A stretch of 64,000 bases of DNA from Beta vulgaris subsp. vulgaris (lineage: Eukaryota; Streptophyta; Magnoliopsida; Caryophyllales; Amaranthaceae). A program made the translations under genes and the position numbers. The stretch covers positions 34,776,130 to 34,840,129 of the forward strand of contig NC_079206.1 of assembly GCF_026745355.1 (NCBI RefSeq), written 5' to 3'. Positions 11,850 to 23,740 of this stretch are shown here, in pieces. Each line of letters begins with the position of its first letter. Within the stretch, counting starts at the first letter, position 1. The notes below the pieces were generated by a model. It had not been told where the DNA came from. It worked only from the letters and a program-made list of their open reading frames with translations, and did not search any database.

Positions 11850-11978
11850 ATAGCTAGTACCAACATTTTGGACTTCATATAATACAAAGGTTATCTTAGC
11901 TTCAAGGTAATCCTTCCAGTTAAACATAAAGTGTTGGTTAGTACATGAATACTCCCTTAACATAGCTTTTAATACTTA
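11850..11978. other. Spacer and Harbinger target duplication
   Basis: Short unassigned DNA between the CACTA and the Harbinger element. TTA at 11976-11978 is the left copy of the Harbinger target duplication. Confidence 0.5.
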
Positions 11979-11999
11979 GGGGGCGTTTGGTTGGGGGGT

Positions 12000-13207
12000 G
12001 TTAAGAAAGGGTAAGGGAAAGACCATTAATGAAACCCTTTTTTGTTGTTTGTTTCACCACTTTAATGAAACCCTTTACCTATTTTTCCTATTAGGTTACC
12101 CCCAAAGTCCTCTAACTTGATTACCCCACCCCCCCAGGGTTTTGAAAACCCTTACCCCAACTCATTACCCTCCTCTCTCTCTCCTCTTGTGTACTGCTCA
12201 ACTTACTTCAACATTTTTTCCCCTGTGACCACCGGCCGACCTGTGACCACCGCGCCGACTCGTGACCACCGACCGACCTGTGACCACCGCGACGACCCCG
12301 ACGACCCCTTAAACCGGCGACAATGTAAGTACTTGTTTCAATTTTCTCCGGCGAGTTCTGTATTTTCTCCGGCAACCAATGCATGATTTCTACTCAAAAT
12401 TTTGATTTTTATTTTTTCCGGCGAATGTAGTATAAAAAAATGCAGTAGTTATTCCATAAACAAGTGTGATGTTTGTAGATGAAGTAGATGCAGTAGATTT
12501 TGTTTTTTCCGGCGAATGTTTTTTATTTTGATTTTTATTTTTTCCGGCGAATGCAGTAGATGCAGTAGATGAAGATTTATAAACAAATGTGATGTTTGTG
12601 ATAAATCATGCTTTCTTAAGAGATTTTGTTTGACTGTTCCGGTGGATTTTGCTTATTGATATGTATGTGCACTTTTTCTTATGAGAGATGGCAGAATTTT
12701 GGGCTTCTTAGGATCATAAACAACTGAACAATCAATGAATCTATAGAATTTATGATCCTAAGAAGCCCAATTCTATAGATTTAACTAATCTCCCCCAAAA
12801 CATAAGCTTTAGATTGAATTGTGAAGCTTATTAGTGACATATTTGCTGCGTTGGTACACTTGTTGAAGTACCCACTAAACTCTGCCCACTTCCTTCAATA
12901 ATATGTATATATGTGAGCTTATTAGATTGAACTGTGAAGCTTATTAGATGAAGATTTACAAACAAGTGTGATGTTTGTAGGTGAGGTTTTGGGTGAGATT
13001 GTTGTTGGTATTTCTTCTATGATTTTATTTGATGACTATGTGAGCTTTAATACTATGAATTGGAGCATTATCAATGATATATTTTCTTGTAAAATATGTT
13101 ATGTTAGAAGTTGTACTTTGTCTAATGGGTAACTATATAAATTTGTGAATTATATTACATGAAATAGGCAAATGATATGGTGTTGTTTATGTTCTTTTCT
13201 ACAGCAA
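12000..13207 (+). other. Harbinger 5' region with probable leader intron
   Basis: A C-rich stretch (12160-12320) is followed by a good splice donor CAAT/GTAAGTAC at 12325. An acceptor TTTTCTACAG ends at 13204, four bases before the transposase ATG. The intervening DNA is T-rich and AT-rich with repeats of TTTTTTCCGGCGAATG (12410-12560). The likely arrangement is a 5' untranslated exon plus an about 880-bp leader intron; the promoter should lie before 12200, but no TATA box was assigned. Confidence 0.5.
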
Positions 13208-14607
13208 ATGGCTCGTATTGGTCTTTCTTTGAGAAGGAGGAGAAATTTGGACTTTATTCGATTTGTCATTATTTTAATTAATTGTGTTGTATTGCTACAT
13301 TTAATGTGGTACACAATTAGGAAAAGCATACATGATTCTCAGCATCTAACATTAGATAAACGAACTAGAAGAAAGAGGAGAATGTATAACTTGAATAGAA
13401 TGATTAAGGAAAGTGACACTTTGTGTAGAAACTTTCTTCGAATTAATAGGCGAACATTTGGTGCACTTCTTGAAATGATTAGAGATGTAGGGGGTTTAAG
13501 TGGTACAAAGAATATGTGTTTGGAAGAGATTGTTGCCGGATTCTTATATACGGTAGCTCACCATAAAAAGAATAGAATGATAGGTGCACATTTTTATAGA
13601 AGTGGTGAAACCGTTAGTAGACAATTTCATGCTTGTTTAAGGGCAATCTTGAAGTTGCATGATGTGTTGCTTAAGAAACCTATACCAATACCAGAGGATT
13701 GCAATGATGATAGGTGGAAGTATTTCAAGGTACAATAAACAAACTCTTGTTATTTAAGCATAGTAGACATATAACACTTGATCTAAAATGGTATTTCCTT
13801 TTATTGTAGAATTGTTTAGGTGCACTTGATGGTACAATGATTAGTGTAACTGTACCTTCTGAGGATCGATCTAGATATCGTACAAGGAAAGGTAACCTTG
13901 CAATGAATGTATTGGGAGTGTGCTCACCTGAGATGGAGTTTATATATGTCCTACCTGGTTGGGAGGGATCAGCACATGATGGTCGTATTCTTCGAGATGC
14001 TATATCTAGACCTAATGGTTTGAAAGTGCCAAAAGGTAATTCACTTAGTAAAATTTTTTAATTAAATTTAGCTTAACTTACACGAGTGAGTGTAATAAGA
14101 AATGTTTTTTAAATGTCTTAAGGTTGTTATTACTTATGTGATGGCGGCTATACTAATGGAGAGGGATTCCTTGCACCATATAGAGGGCATCTTTATCATC
14201 TTAGAGAGTGGAATAATGGTCCTCACCAACCTCAAAATGCAGAGGAATATTTCAACAAAAAGCATGCACAAGCTAGAAATGTAATTGAACGATGCTTCGG
14301 CTTACTCAAGGGAAGATGGGCAATTCTTAGAAGTCCTTCTTGGTTTAGTTTACAAACACATGGTCGCATTGTGCTTGCATGTGCTTTGTTACATAACTTG
14401 GTAAAGAAATACATGCCCCCCTCATTTGATGATGATGAGTTATATGAAGAAATCGAGAGTGATGGTGATGATAGTGATGGTGATGAGGAACAAGAGGAGG
14501 TAGAGTATATAACCTCCATTAATGTATCAGACCCTTGGACAAATTGGAGAAATTCATTGGCTCAAAGCATGTTCAACGATTGGAGAGCTAGACACCGAAG
14601 GATCTAG
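13208..14607 (+). CDS. PIF/Harbinger DDE transposase, 3 exons, 410 aa
   Basis: It catalyses excision and insertion of the element in the nucleus. Exons are 13208-13729, 13810-14035 and 14123-14607; introns are GT-AG and the joined frame is open (1233 nt). The start was taken as the ATG just after the acceptor at 13204; an upstream in-frame ATG at 13172 lies in the intron. The first exon (about 174 aa) begins with a basic stretch ([13 protein letters not shown]) and carries the helical N-terminal region common to plant HARBI1-like proteins. The catalytic RNase H-like domain (DDE_Tnp_4 type) spans exons 2-3, with acidic motifs [20 protein letters not shown] and [13 protein letters not shown] all present. 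The C-terminus has an acidic run ([15 protein letters not shown]) and ends near DWRARHRRI. The length fits the family, and no frameshift or stop is seen. Family assignment is confident; activity is inferred. Confidence 0.92.
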
Positions 14608-14826
14608 TTTATGTTTTTCTTTGATATTTGGAACTTTTGGTGTGAACTTGTTTTAGTTTGTATCAATTAGGCTACTATGTCATGTTTAAATTAACTTTTG
14701 TTTTAATTTCTATGAATTGAATTTACTCTTGTACTTCTTTTAGAATCTTGGATGGTATTGATTTTCGTTGATAATGATGAGTTAGCATTTTTGTTTTGTA
14801 TTGTGTTGTTTTAATTATGTAGCAGG

Positions 14827-15845
14827 ATGGATGAAAGTAGTGCTAGTGGAGGTGGAAGAGGGAAAAACAAACGCTTTTGGACTGCGGAAGAAGATAAAGC
14901 TCTTGTAGCTGCTTTGTTTGACTTAGCTTCTGACCCCCATTGGAAATGCGATAATGGCTTTAGGAATGGTTACATGACTCGCTTGGAAGAGGTCATTGGC
15001 AAGGCTATTCCTGGATGTGGTTTGAAGGCTTTACCACACATTGATTCTAGGCTCAAAACACTTGTGACCAAGTTTAGAGCTATTGTTCAAATGTTAAACA
15101 CGAGTGGGTTCAAATGGGATGATGAGAGACACATGATTTCTGTGGAGAGGACGGTCTACGATGAGTATTGCAAGGTATGAACCTCAAATTTAATAACTTA
15201 TATAGAATTTTTTTTCATATAAGTAATTTATTTCAACTTCATTTGTTAAATTATTAGATTCATCCAAACTGCAAAAACTTGTATGGACATGCTTTTCCTC
15301 ATTTGAATGCAATGGTGGAGATTTATTGTAAGGATTATGCCATTGGAAAACCGGCTGAGGGTTTTGTTGATGCTATTGGCAATATGGAAAAAACTGCTCC
15401 TGTGCAAGTTATGGTTGATTCAAGTGATGATGATGATGATACTATTGCTAGTGGTAATGGAACTCAAACGGTTGAATCTGCCCCTCCATCAAAGAAAGTG
15501 AAAAGAGAAAACACTTCTAAGAGAAGTAAGAAAGAAAGTGAAAGTGGTGCTAGTTCTGAATTAGCTAGCTTGCAAGCTTTTATAAAAGACATGAATGTTC
15601 ATCTCTCCACCATGGCTAATGTGATGTCCCGTGCGGATGAACGTGAGCAACAAGTAGCTGAAAAGAGTGAAAAGGTGCTAGATGAACTACTCTCTTTGGA
15701 AGGTGTAAGTCCTCAACAAGCTTTGGAAGTAGCTCAAATCTTAACTGCACAACCACACAAGTTGTTGATTTTTTTCAAGTGTCCAGATACTTTGAAAGGC
15801 ATATTTGTCAAATGTCTTCTTGGTGGAAATGATGGCAATGCATAA
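14827..15845 (+). CDS. Myb/SANT-like DNA-binding protein of Harbinger element, 2 exons, 311 aa
   Basis: This is the partner protein that in PIF/Harbinger elements binds DNA and helps bring the transposase to the ends or into the nucleus. Exons are 14827-15174 and 15258-15845, joined through CAAG/GTATGA and TTATTAG/ATT; 936 nt, open throughout. Residues about 14-110 form a Myb/SANT-like domain (Myb_DNA-bind_3 type) with RFWTAEEDKALVAALFDLA, the GFRNGYMTRLEEVI helix and a KWDDE element. The middle is acidic and serine-rich (SSDDDDD), then a basic KKVKRENTSKRSKKE stretch that could be a nuclear signal, then a helical C-terminus. An acceptor-like TTATGTAG precedes the ATG. It lies 219 bp after the transposase stop on the same strand. 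Many host L10-interacting MYB proteins share this domain, but the position inside the inverted repeats marks it as the element's own. Confidence 0.88.
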
Positions 15846-16429
15846 GTCTATGAAAGACTACTACTAATTGCATTGTAGTTTTTGAAAACTTTGTTATGGT
15901 TGTTTCTAGACCAATGTTATGTATTTTGGACAAGTATTTTGTGGTGTTTTTAGCAGGGCTAAGAAATGTTATTTTGGACTAGTAATTGTGTTTGAAGTAC
16001 ATTAAAACTTTATTATGTTTATTTGTAGACATGTTTTGTATTTTAGACAAGTATTTTGTTGTGGTTTTAGTTGGTATTAACATTGCTAAAAAAAATGGTG
16101 TTTTGAACTTTTCGTAAAATGAAGTGGTAATGTAAACAAATTTGACCATAAGCAAATTTCAAAATGGTACTGTTAAAATAGTATTTTGAACTTTATATTG
16201 TAAAACAGGTTGAATGAGTACAATCACAGGTCAAAATAACTATAATCTAATAAACTGTTGATTCCCTTTCTTAAAAAACCAAATAGTCACAAAGGGAATC
16301 AGGGAGTATACCATTCCCTTTCAGGGTTGGAACCAAACAGACAGACAAAATCAGGGTCATTCCTTTCCTTTCTCCTTGTAACCCTTTCTGGATTCCTTTC
16401 CCTTACCCCTGCGCGAACCAAACGCCCCC
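15846..16429 (+). other. Harbinger 3' non-coding region and right TIR
   Basis: T-rich DNA with repeated TATTTTGGACAAGTATTTTG phrases, then the right inverted repeat region (about 16370-16429). The small ORF at 16258-16497 runs across the terminus and is not a gene. Confidence 0.6.
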
Positions 16430-16432
16430 TTA

Positions 16433-16602
16433 GAAAGTGTCAATACTTCACGAACATACGAGTATATAAACCCAAAATCAGTGATACTTTTCTTTAATGT
16501 CCGCCCAATTAAAGAGCCTACAACTTGAATGTTTCTCTAATTAATTGATCCAATTTCAACCCTCACTTTCTTTCTTAATTTAGGTTGAATTGATTTTAAC
16601 AA
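16433..16602. other. Spacer between Harbinger and chromovirus
   Basis: Short unassigned AT-rich DNA. Joined to 11850-11975 it would be the empty site before the Harbinger insertion. Confidence 0.4.
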
Positions 16603-16888
16603 TCCATGGAGAAATATTCATGGAGAAAAATTCACTTCAAAACACACAAGTAGAAACAATCAAGAATTTAATCACGTAATAAAAAAATAAATTAATAAAA
16701 ATATTCCCATCACGTGCCCAGAATTAATTCTTGCTCACTCATATAAATAAATAATAACTTCTATTCCTCCAAAAAGGGTATTAATAAATAATTGTTACTA
16801 TAACGTTATATTTTCCTAAAACGATGGTACTATAAAACAGTTCTAATCACTATTGGCCAACTATGCAACGTTATTCTATTAATATGCT
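16603..16888 (-). repeat. Leader direct repeat, copy A
   Basis: From ATCCATGGAGAAATATTCA to TTATTCTATTAATATG it matches 25357-25632 in direct orientation, including CACAAGTAGAAACAATCAAG and TATAACGTTATATTTTCC. Copy A has an extra TGGAGAAAAATTCA piece near 16620 and scattered substitutions. Confidence 0.9.
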
Positions 16889-16961
16889 ATATTGTTTCTC
16901 TATAAATGAATATAAAAATAATAACCTAAGGAACCACATTATCAATTTTGTCCTTAGATTC

Positions 16962-17318
16962 CTAGTATTGATCTGGGATGAAGATCTCATCTTCAGTCTC
17001 ATCTACATCCTCCTCATAGTAATCGACATATCTCTTTTGTCGATTTGATCTCCTCGTGGGTTGAGGCTTTTCATCCTCAGACTCAATCTCAGTCTCATAT
17101 CTGAAAGATGCATGGTAAATATCCTGTCTGGTTTGGCCCCTAGCTTGGTCGAACTCCACAATGAGCTCATCATCGCTGGTCAAACCTGATCTCAATACTC
17201 TACGCATAGTCCATTCTAAACTAGTGTATTCTTTATTAGTAATAGGTATAACATCGTCATCAACTTCATCATCACTTAAGACAATGATATTGTAGTAACT
17301 TCCTACCCTGGCAGACAT
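16962..17318 (-). CDS. Acidic 118-aa leader ORF of chromovirus, unknown function
   Basis: The start was chosen as the ATG at 17318 (MSARVGSYYN), because upstream codons cross a plausible acceptor TTTGTTGTAG and look non-coding. The protein is strongly acidic at its N-terminus (VLSDDEVDDD) and C-terminus (YYEEDVDETEDE), with a basic patch TRRSNRQKR between; no known fold was recognised. On the minus strand it lies about 0.6 kb downstream of the LTR and primer site and just before the leader repeat that in the other copy precedes gag. It is therefore a pre-gag ORF of the chromovirus or an exon of a spliced leader. It is intact although gag-pol is badly broken. It could also be a chance or captured frame. 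Confidence 0.5.
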   Translation of the reverse strand: MSARVGSYYNIIVLSDDEVDDDVIPITNKEYTSLEWTMRRVLRSGLTSDDELIVEFDQARGQTRQDIYHASFRYETEIESEDEKPQPTRRSNRQKRYVDYYEEDVDETEDEIFIPDQY

Positions 17319-17927
17319 TGTTAAGGATCTACAACAAATATATACTATAATATATTTAGTACTCTCCCTGTACGTATTTTCCAACAATAATAATAAAAGT
17401 TGCCATTAACATCATAGGCACAAGAATGTAACACTCAGCAGGGAAGAAAGATATATAGACAACTAGCAGGGAAGAAAAAAATAATAACATGCTGAACTAA
17501 CTATTTAATGCAGGAATATGATATTTTTATCCTATATGCCCTTTCTATACTACCCATTTTCACAATGCAACAAGTAAAACTCTAAAGGCAATAAAATAAT
17601 GCAGACACTCCTTATAATTTTAAATAAAATAATAATATAAGTGCCTTACAAAAAAACTTCGACTAAAAAGGAAAAAAAAATTCGGACTAAAAAGAAATGT
17701 GAACCAACCTTTATTTTGAATTTTTTTTTACTCTTAAAAAAATGGTCAATGTCATAAAAATTTCGGACAATACAATAAACAAAATAATAAAAATTTCGAT
17801 CCTCTTAAAAAAACATAATAATATATTCCTATAACGTTTTTCAATACGAATAAGTAAGAGCAATTCTAAGAGTTTATTCAAATTAGTAAGTTAGTTAGGC
17901 GCATAATTTTTTTGAAAATAACCTAAA

Positions 17928-17941
17928 GCTCCCAGATACCA
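17928..17941 (-). other. Primer-binding site (tRNA-iMet)
   Basis: On the minus strand TGGTATCTGGGAGC begins 3 bases after the LTR end; plant retroelement sites read TGGTATCAGAGC. Its position shows the LTR at 17945-20437 also served as a 5' LTR for the sequence to its left. Confidence 0.85.
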
Positions 17942-17944
17942 CTT

Positions 17945-20437
17945 TGTAACACCGCGATAATTCTCCCTTTTTAGAAATACCTTTCAATATAAAACATAGA
18001 AAATTACCAAAGCATTATCACCTGTGTGATAACGTATCGACTTATTCAGAATTTTGCAGCGGAAAACATGTAACTAAACTTCATACTTTAATATAATAAA
18101 TAAATAAGTACTTAAAATCAAACACAATATAAATGTCTAATTCAAACCAAACTTATTATAATATGTTCCAACTAAGACAGTAAATATAATAATATGCAAC
18201 ATATGCGAACCTGTAAATGTAAATGCTCTAAAGAATTTATTCACCAAAATGGGTCATCACAGGATCAATAAGGCAAAGCCATGATCAACAATCACAAACA
18301 AAGCACGTAATCAAGAAAGCTGAATACTACATAGTATTACATAAACATCCCTAACATGAGACTAATTAATAACATGCAGGGATAAATCATGATATAATAG
18401 TATAACATTCTGCAGATAACTTCTACTGAAATAAACTTAAAACATCTTTTTATTACTTTAATGAAATAGTTATTGGACTTGAGATGTCTTATCTAAACTT
18501 GCCTTCACCTAGGAAGACGAAATACGGGCGCTACTTCGTATTTCAGAATGACCTTTGATATCGAGGAACCTTTGAAAAATAAAAGGAATGATGATCAATC
18601 TATCTCCCAGAAAAAGCCATGGCACGCTCACCATGTACCCCAACTCCTAATTGTCCAACTCTAGACGTGCACCAGTCTAAAGTTTATTACTATCCAAGTT
18701 ACACTTTACGTGATTTATAGTTTATTACTTGTTATGACACACATAAGTAACACAAAAATATCAAATCAAACATTCACAACTGAACTTCTTTTTATCTTAG
18801 GATTTAATAAGCGATCAAACAACTTACAATCCATGATTACTTTCTGTAATTTCAGTCTTTTTTAGTTTGTTGAACCTAGCCAACAATCAATCTTAGCTTT
18901 CAAAGGTATAACTTATCAACTTACCAAATAAGATCCACAGTCCTTATGAAGTAGTGAAAGTAATATTGTAAAATAAGGAACACATGATTCAACATGATTC
19001 AATCTCAATAATATATTATTCCCCATGTGAATTAATAGCTAAAGTTTCCATCCACATGCTTGCATCAACAATTGCATAAAAACATGAAAAATTTTAACTC
19101 ATAATCAAATCTTAATATTAACATGTTTGCACACATGCATAAAACATGTAAAATGTAATCATACTAGAATTCACATATGAACTTACAAAGTTCCTATACA
19201 TGATACTACAACTTTCCCTTCTTAAATCATGATACTATATTACATAACACATAGGTATATACGTACCTTGTGTAAACCAACTGATAGGCCACCTTTAATC
19301 ACTTAAAATTCACCTACTGAATAATCTCCGCCTAAAATAATCAATATAACTCCAAGTCAATACAAATAAACTACAACAACTTTTAAATACTTTAAATCCT
19401 CTTTAAAAATATTCAAAAGTTGTATTTACCATTAAAACTTCAATTACTTTTAATATCTATCATAGTACTACCATACTAGTAATAAAATCAATAAAACTCC
19501 ATTATTAAAGCCCTTTCTAAAATTTCAACAACTTATAAAATTATAAAACTCTCTTTAAACATGCTTAAATTCATAATTTAAAAAATCTCATAGTTTATAA
19601 CATGCTACTATGATTTTCCAATATTTAATACCCTAAAATTCCATGCTTTGATAATTGAAAACTCAATCTAAAAAAAATAATCAAATCTGAAATTTTATTC
19701 TTGTAATACATAATCTATATAATCTAAATTAACCATTAAAACAGTAAATTAAAGTTATTAATCATGATTAGTACTAAAATAAAGCATAAAAATATGATCT
19801 TTAATTGAAACTTGAGGAAGAAGAAAAGAAACTAAGCAATGAATCAAGGAAACAAGAAGGACAAGGGTACCGGCCCCCACTGGTGGTGGTGGTGAAAATT
19901 GTGGCGTTGTGGTGTTTCTTGGTGAAGAAGAAAGCATTGCTTGAAGAAGAAGAAAGGAAAATTGAGTGAAAACAAATCACGTGGAAGAGGAGAGAGAAAA
20001 AGTGGCCGGCTGGTATGAGGTAGGAGAGAGAAAATAATTTTTTATGTGGTAAAATAATTGGATCTAAGGTATTTATAAAGAGGCTTTTCCTTTTAGGCTT
20101 AGGAAAAGGAGATTGGGTTCACATAGAGTTTGATGATGAATAGGATTAATGAATTAGAACTCCTAACATCAATATAAATCCTTTTCCTAATCTACTTAGA
20201 ATTTTGGGTTCCTCAAGCTCATTTAAACTTTTTTTCCAAATCAAATTAGTATTTCAAATATTTTTGAAAGCATGCGTAAACAAAATATTTTTAACTTTTT
20301 TAAATGCTTAAAATAATTCCTTTGACTTTCAAAATAGTGAACCCGCTTTAAATAATTAAATATTTTCAAACTAAATTATGTTTAAATATAAATACGAAAA
20401 TATATTTATAAAATCCATAGAATTACGGGGGATTACA
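17945..20437 (-). mobile_element. Chromovirus LTR, 2493 bp
   Basis: It runs from TGTAACACCGCGATAATTC to GGGGGATTACA (TG...CA), with a primer site on one side and a polypurine tract on the other. It is homologous to the solo LTR at 38323-40850, sharing TTGCAGCGGAAAAC, CGTGCACCAGTCTAAAG and GATATCGAGGAACCTTTGA. No coding sequence inside; 19000-19800 is very AT-rich. Confidence 0.9.
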
Positions 20438-20453
20438 GTCTACCCCTCTTAAA
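20438..20453 (-). other. Polypurine tract
   Basis: The minus strand reads CTTTTAAGAGGGGTAGAC immediately before the LTR start TGTAATCCCCC, the usual place for plus-strand priming. Confidence 0.75.
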
Positions 20454-20862
20454 AGATGTTTCGTCCCAAAACTTGACACAAAAAACTCACACATTTTCAA
20501 AAGTTTGAAACTCATCTTTCCTTTTAAAAATATTGTGCCACTTATGTGCATACTTTTACTACCTTAAAACACTTGTGTTAATTATGAACACGTTTCCCTA
20601 TGCGGAGAATCTATTTCTATTGCACCAATATGTGCAAATTGGCTACAACAGGCATAAAAATGCATAAAAATCTCATAAACATATGCAAAAAGTGCGAAAT
20701 TCTATTGCATCCTATCCCCCTTAAAGAAGACGAGTTACGCCTTCGTAACTCACCTCAAGGAACAAGTCTGGATATTCCTATTTCATGGCCTGCTCCATAT
20801 CTTGCTGCCCTTGCTTTCTGGCGGAAGGCGAGGAGCTTGCGATGTCCTACGTAAGAAGGGGC

Positions 20863-22233
20863 TTAACCAGAGGTTTTCTTTTTCATCTCATCTTCGGCTT
20901 CCCACGTTGCCTCTTCAGACTCGTGGTTAGACCAAAGTACTTTCACGATGTGGACGACCTTATTACGTGTACTACACACTTTCCTATCAAGAATCTTGGC
21001 AGGTCTTTCCTCATTTGTGAGGCTACTATCGATCTGAATCCGCTCAGGCTCTAGGACATAACGCTCATCAGGGATATAGCATTTGAGTTGGGAAATATGG
21101 AACACATCATGCATCTTTTCAAACTCCATTGGCAATGCCAATCTATAGGCTACTTTCCCGATTCGCTCCAAAATGTCATATGAGCCTACATACTTAGCAC
21201 TTAACTTGCCCTTTTTCCTAAATCTCATGACGCCCTTAGTGGGTGATAATTTCAAGAACACCTTATCACCTATTGCAAACTCATCCTCATGTCGTTTCAA
21301 GTCAGCATAACTCTTTTGCCTATCTTGAGCATCTTGAATTCTAGCATGAATCAGTATGACATTCTTTACGGTTTCCTTAATAAACTCCATCCCCAAGACT
21401 ATATTTTCACTAAAGTCATTCCAACAAATGGGACTTCTACACTTCCGTCCATATAATGCCTTAAAAGGTGCCATCTTAATTCTCGCATGATAGCTATTGT
21501 TATAAGAAAACTCAATCAGGTATAATTGGTCCTCCTAACTACCTTGAAAATCAATAGTACATGCTTTCAACATATCCTCCATAGTCTGGTTAATCCTCTC
21601 AGTCTGACCATCAGTCTTAGGGTGAAAGCCTATACTCATCTGCAATGTTGTCCCAAGGTTTAATTGGACATTTTTCCAAAATTTTGAAAGAAACCTATAA
21701 TCGCGGTCAGAAATGATATCCTTTGGAACTCCATGTAGTCTCACAACATTACTAATGTATGTCTTAGTGAGTTGCTTCTTTGTCATGTCTCCTTAATGGG
21801 TATAAACACAGCGGATTTGGTCAATCTATTCACAATAACCCAAATAGTGTCATAACCACTCCTCTCAGGATTGAACCTTTCCCATGGGTCTCTTATGATC
21901 TATCTTCACCTTCTAGCAGGTTAGGCACTTAGACACATATTCAGCTGCCTCTCGCTTTATATTTGGCCACTGATTGATGCCCTTAAGATCTTTATACAAC
22001 TTGTCACCCCTAGGATGTATAGAATATGGAGTATTATGCCCCTCATTCATAAGATGTCTCTTAAGGTAATTACATTTCTGTGGTACACACCACCTCCCTT
22101 TAAACCTTAAACTCCCATCATCATGAATCTTAAAGCCGGCTTCCTTACCTTGCTTCATTTTCTCCTTGATCTTATCTAGGTGCTCATCCCCAACTCGACC
22201 CTCTTTGATCTCGTTGTAAACTGACAACCCCAA
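20863..22233 (-). pseudogene. Chromovirus integrase with chromodomain, broken
   Basis: Integrase would insert the element's cDNA, and the C-terminal chromodomain would steer it to heterochromatin. Minus 22233-21913 holds the zinc-binding region (MNEGHNTPYSIH ... KCLTC). Minus 21786-21535 holds the later part of the catalytic core with DIISDRD and TDGQTERINQTMEDML. The segment between them (about 21790-21910) has stops and lacks the usual first-aspartate motif, so the core is incomplete. Minus 21474-20863 continues with MAPFKALYGRKCRSPICW, the GPY-like region (KLSAKYVGSYDILERIG) and a chromodomain around ILDRKV ... VLWSNHESEEATWE. Separate frames mean no intact enzyme could be made. Confidence 0.9.
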
Positions 22234-22285
22234 AGATAAAGCGCTCAGTCTTGCCTCACTTCCTCATGATTTAAGATTTCTAGGC

Positions 22286-23740
22286 TCAAACTTTGCATAT
22301 CCCGACACAATCCTCAAGGACTATCAAGGCACTCAAGCTATGACTCGATTTTCTACTCAAGGCATCAACAAACACATTTGCTTTCCCCTCATGATACCGG
22401 ATGTCTAGGTCATAATCATTAATCAGCTCCAGCCATCTTCTTTGCATCATATTCAAGTCTTTTTGGGTGAAAATGTACTTCAAGCTCTTATGGTCTGTGA
22501 ATATCTTACAAGTTGCTCCATAGAGGTAATGTCTCCAAATTTTTAATGCACACACTATACCAGCTAACTCTAGATCGTGGGTAGGGTAGTTAGCCTCATA
22601 AGGTTTCAATTAACGCGACACATACGCAATACCTTCCCATTATGTTGTAGCACACATCCCAAACCATTCTTCGAAGCATCACTATACACCTCAAATCCCT
22701 CATTCCCATCAGGCAGGGTCAAAACAGGTGCAGAGGTTAAATGTTATTTCAAAATCTGAAAGGATTCTTTTCACTTTTCACTCCACTTAAATTTCGACTC
22801 CTTTTTCATCAAGTTGGTCACAAGCCTTTCTATCTTACAGAAATCTCTCACACTATAATAGCCAGCTAGACCTAGGAAACTTCTGATATATGATACGTTC
22901 TTTGGAGTTGGCCACTCACTCACGGCTTGAATCTTAGCAGGATCTACAGAGACTCCTTCGTTAGATGCATAGTGACCGAAAAACGCTACCTTCTCCAAAC
23001 GGAACTCACACTTAGAGAACTTGTCATACAATTGGTTTTTCCTCAGTGTCTCCAAAATGATCCTCAAGTGCTCATCATGCTCAGCCTCGTTCCTCGAATA
23101 TATCCGTATATCATCAATGAAAGCCACCACAAACTTATCTAGAAACTCATGGAAGATCCTATTCATTAAGTCCATAAATATAGCAGGAGCATTGGTTAAC
23201 CCAAATGGCATTATAGTGAACTCATAGTGACCATAACGCGTTCTAAAGGTAAACTTAAGGACATCCTTATCAACTACCCTCAATTAATGATATCTTGAAC
23301 GCAAGTCAGTCATCAAGAACACACTCGCTCCGTTCAATTGATTAAATAGGTCATCTATTATTGGCAAACGATACTTATTTTGATGGTTACATTGTTCAAC
23401 TTCCTATAATCAATACACAACCTCATGCTACCATTCTTTTTCTTCACAAACAACACATGAGCTCCCCAAGGTGATGCACTAGGCGTAATATAACCTTTAT
23501 CCAATAGTTCTGGCAATTGCATTTTCAGCTCACTCATCTCAGGAGGTGCCATTCTATAGGGTGCCTTAAATATAGGTGCAGTTCTAGGAACTAAGTCTAT
23601 GGTGAATTCAACAGCTCTCATAGGTGGCATACCTGAAATCTCACTTGGAAACACATCCATAAACTCATTCACAATTGGAACATCCTCAAGCTTCACTTTA
23701 ATTTTTTACTCACATCCTGCACACTACAGTAGAATAATTC
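22286..23740 (-). pseudogene. Chromovirus reverse transcriptase and RNase H, broken
   Basis: Minus 23696-23358 carries the first fingers and palm part ([26 protein letters not shown]), and then the frame is lost. Minus 23283-22771 continues with [18 protein letters not shown] and the polymerase active site [10 protein letters not shown], with both aspartates kept. Minus 22609-22286 is RNase H ([31 protein letters not shown]). At least two frameshifts or stops separate the pieces. Sequence order and motifs fit chromovirus pol. Confidence 0.92.

Larger units (their letters stand above)
11979..16429 (+). mobile_element. PIF/Harbinger element, apparently complete and autonomous (4451 bp)
   Basis: The termini are perfect 14-bp inverted repeats GGGGGCGTTTGGTT at 11979 and the reverse complement ending at 16429; inside them GGGTAAGGGAAAG is also shared. 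TTA at 11976-11978 and 16430-16432 is the 3-bp target duplication typical of PIF/Harbinger. It encodes two genes on the same strand, a DDE transposase (13208-14607) and a Myb/SANT-like protein (14827-15845), both with full-length open exons and consensus splice sites. In this superfamily both proteins are needed for transposition. No disabling mutation is visible, so it could be recently active; expression cannot be judged from sequence. Confidence 0.92.
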
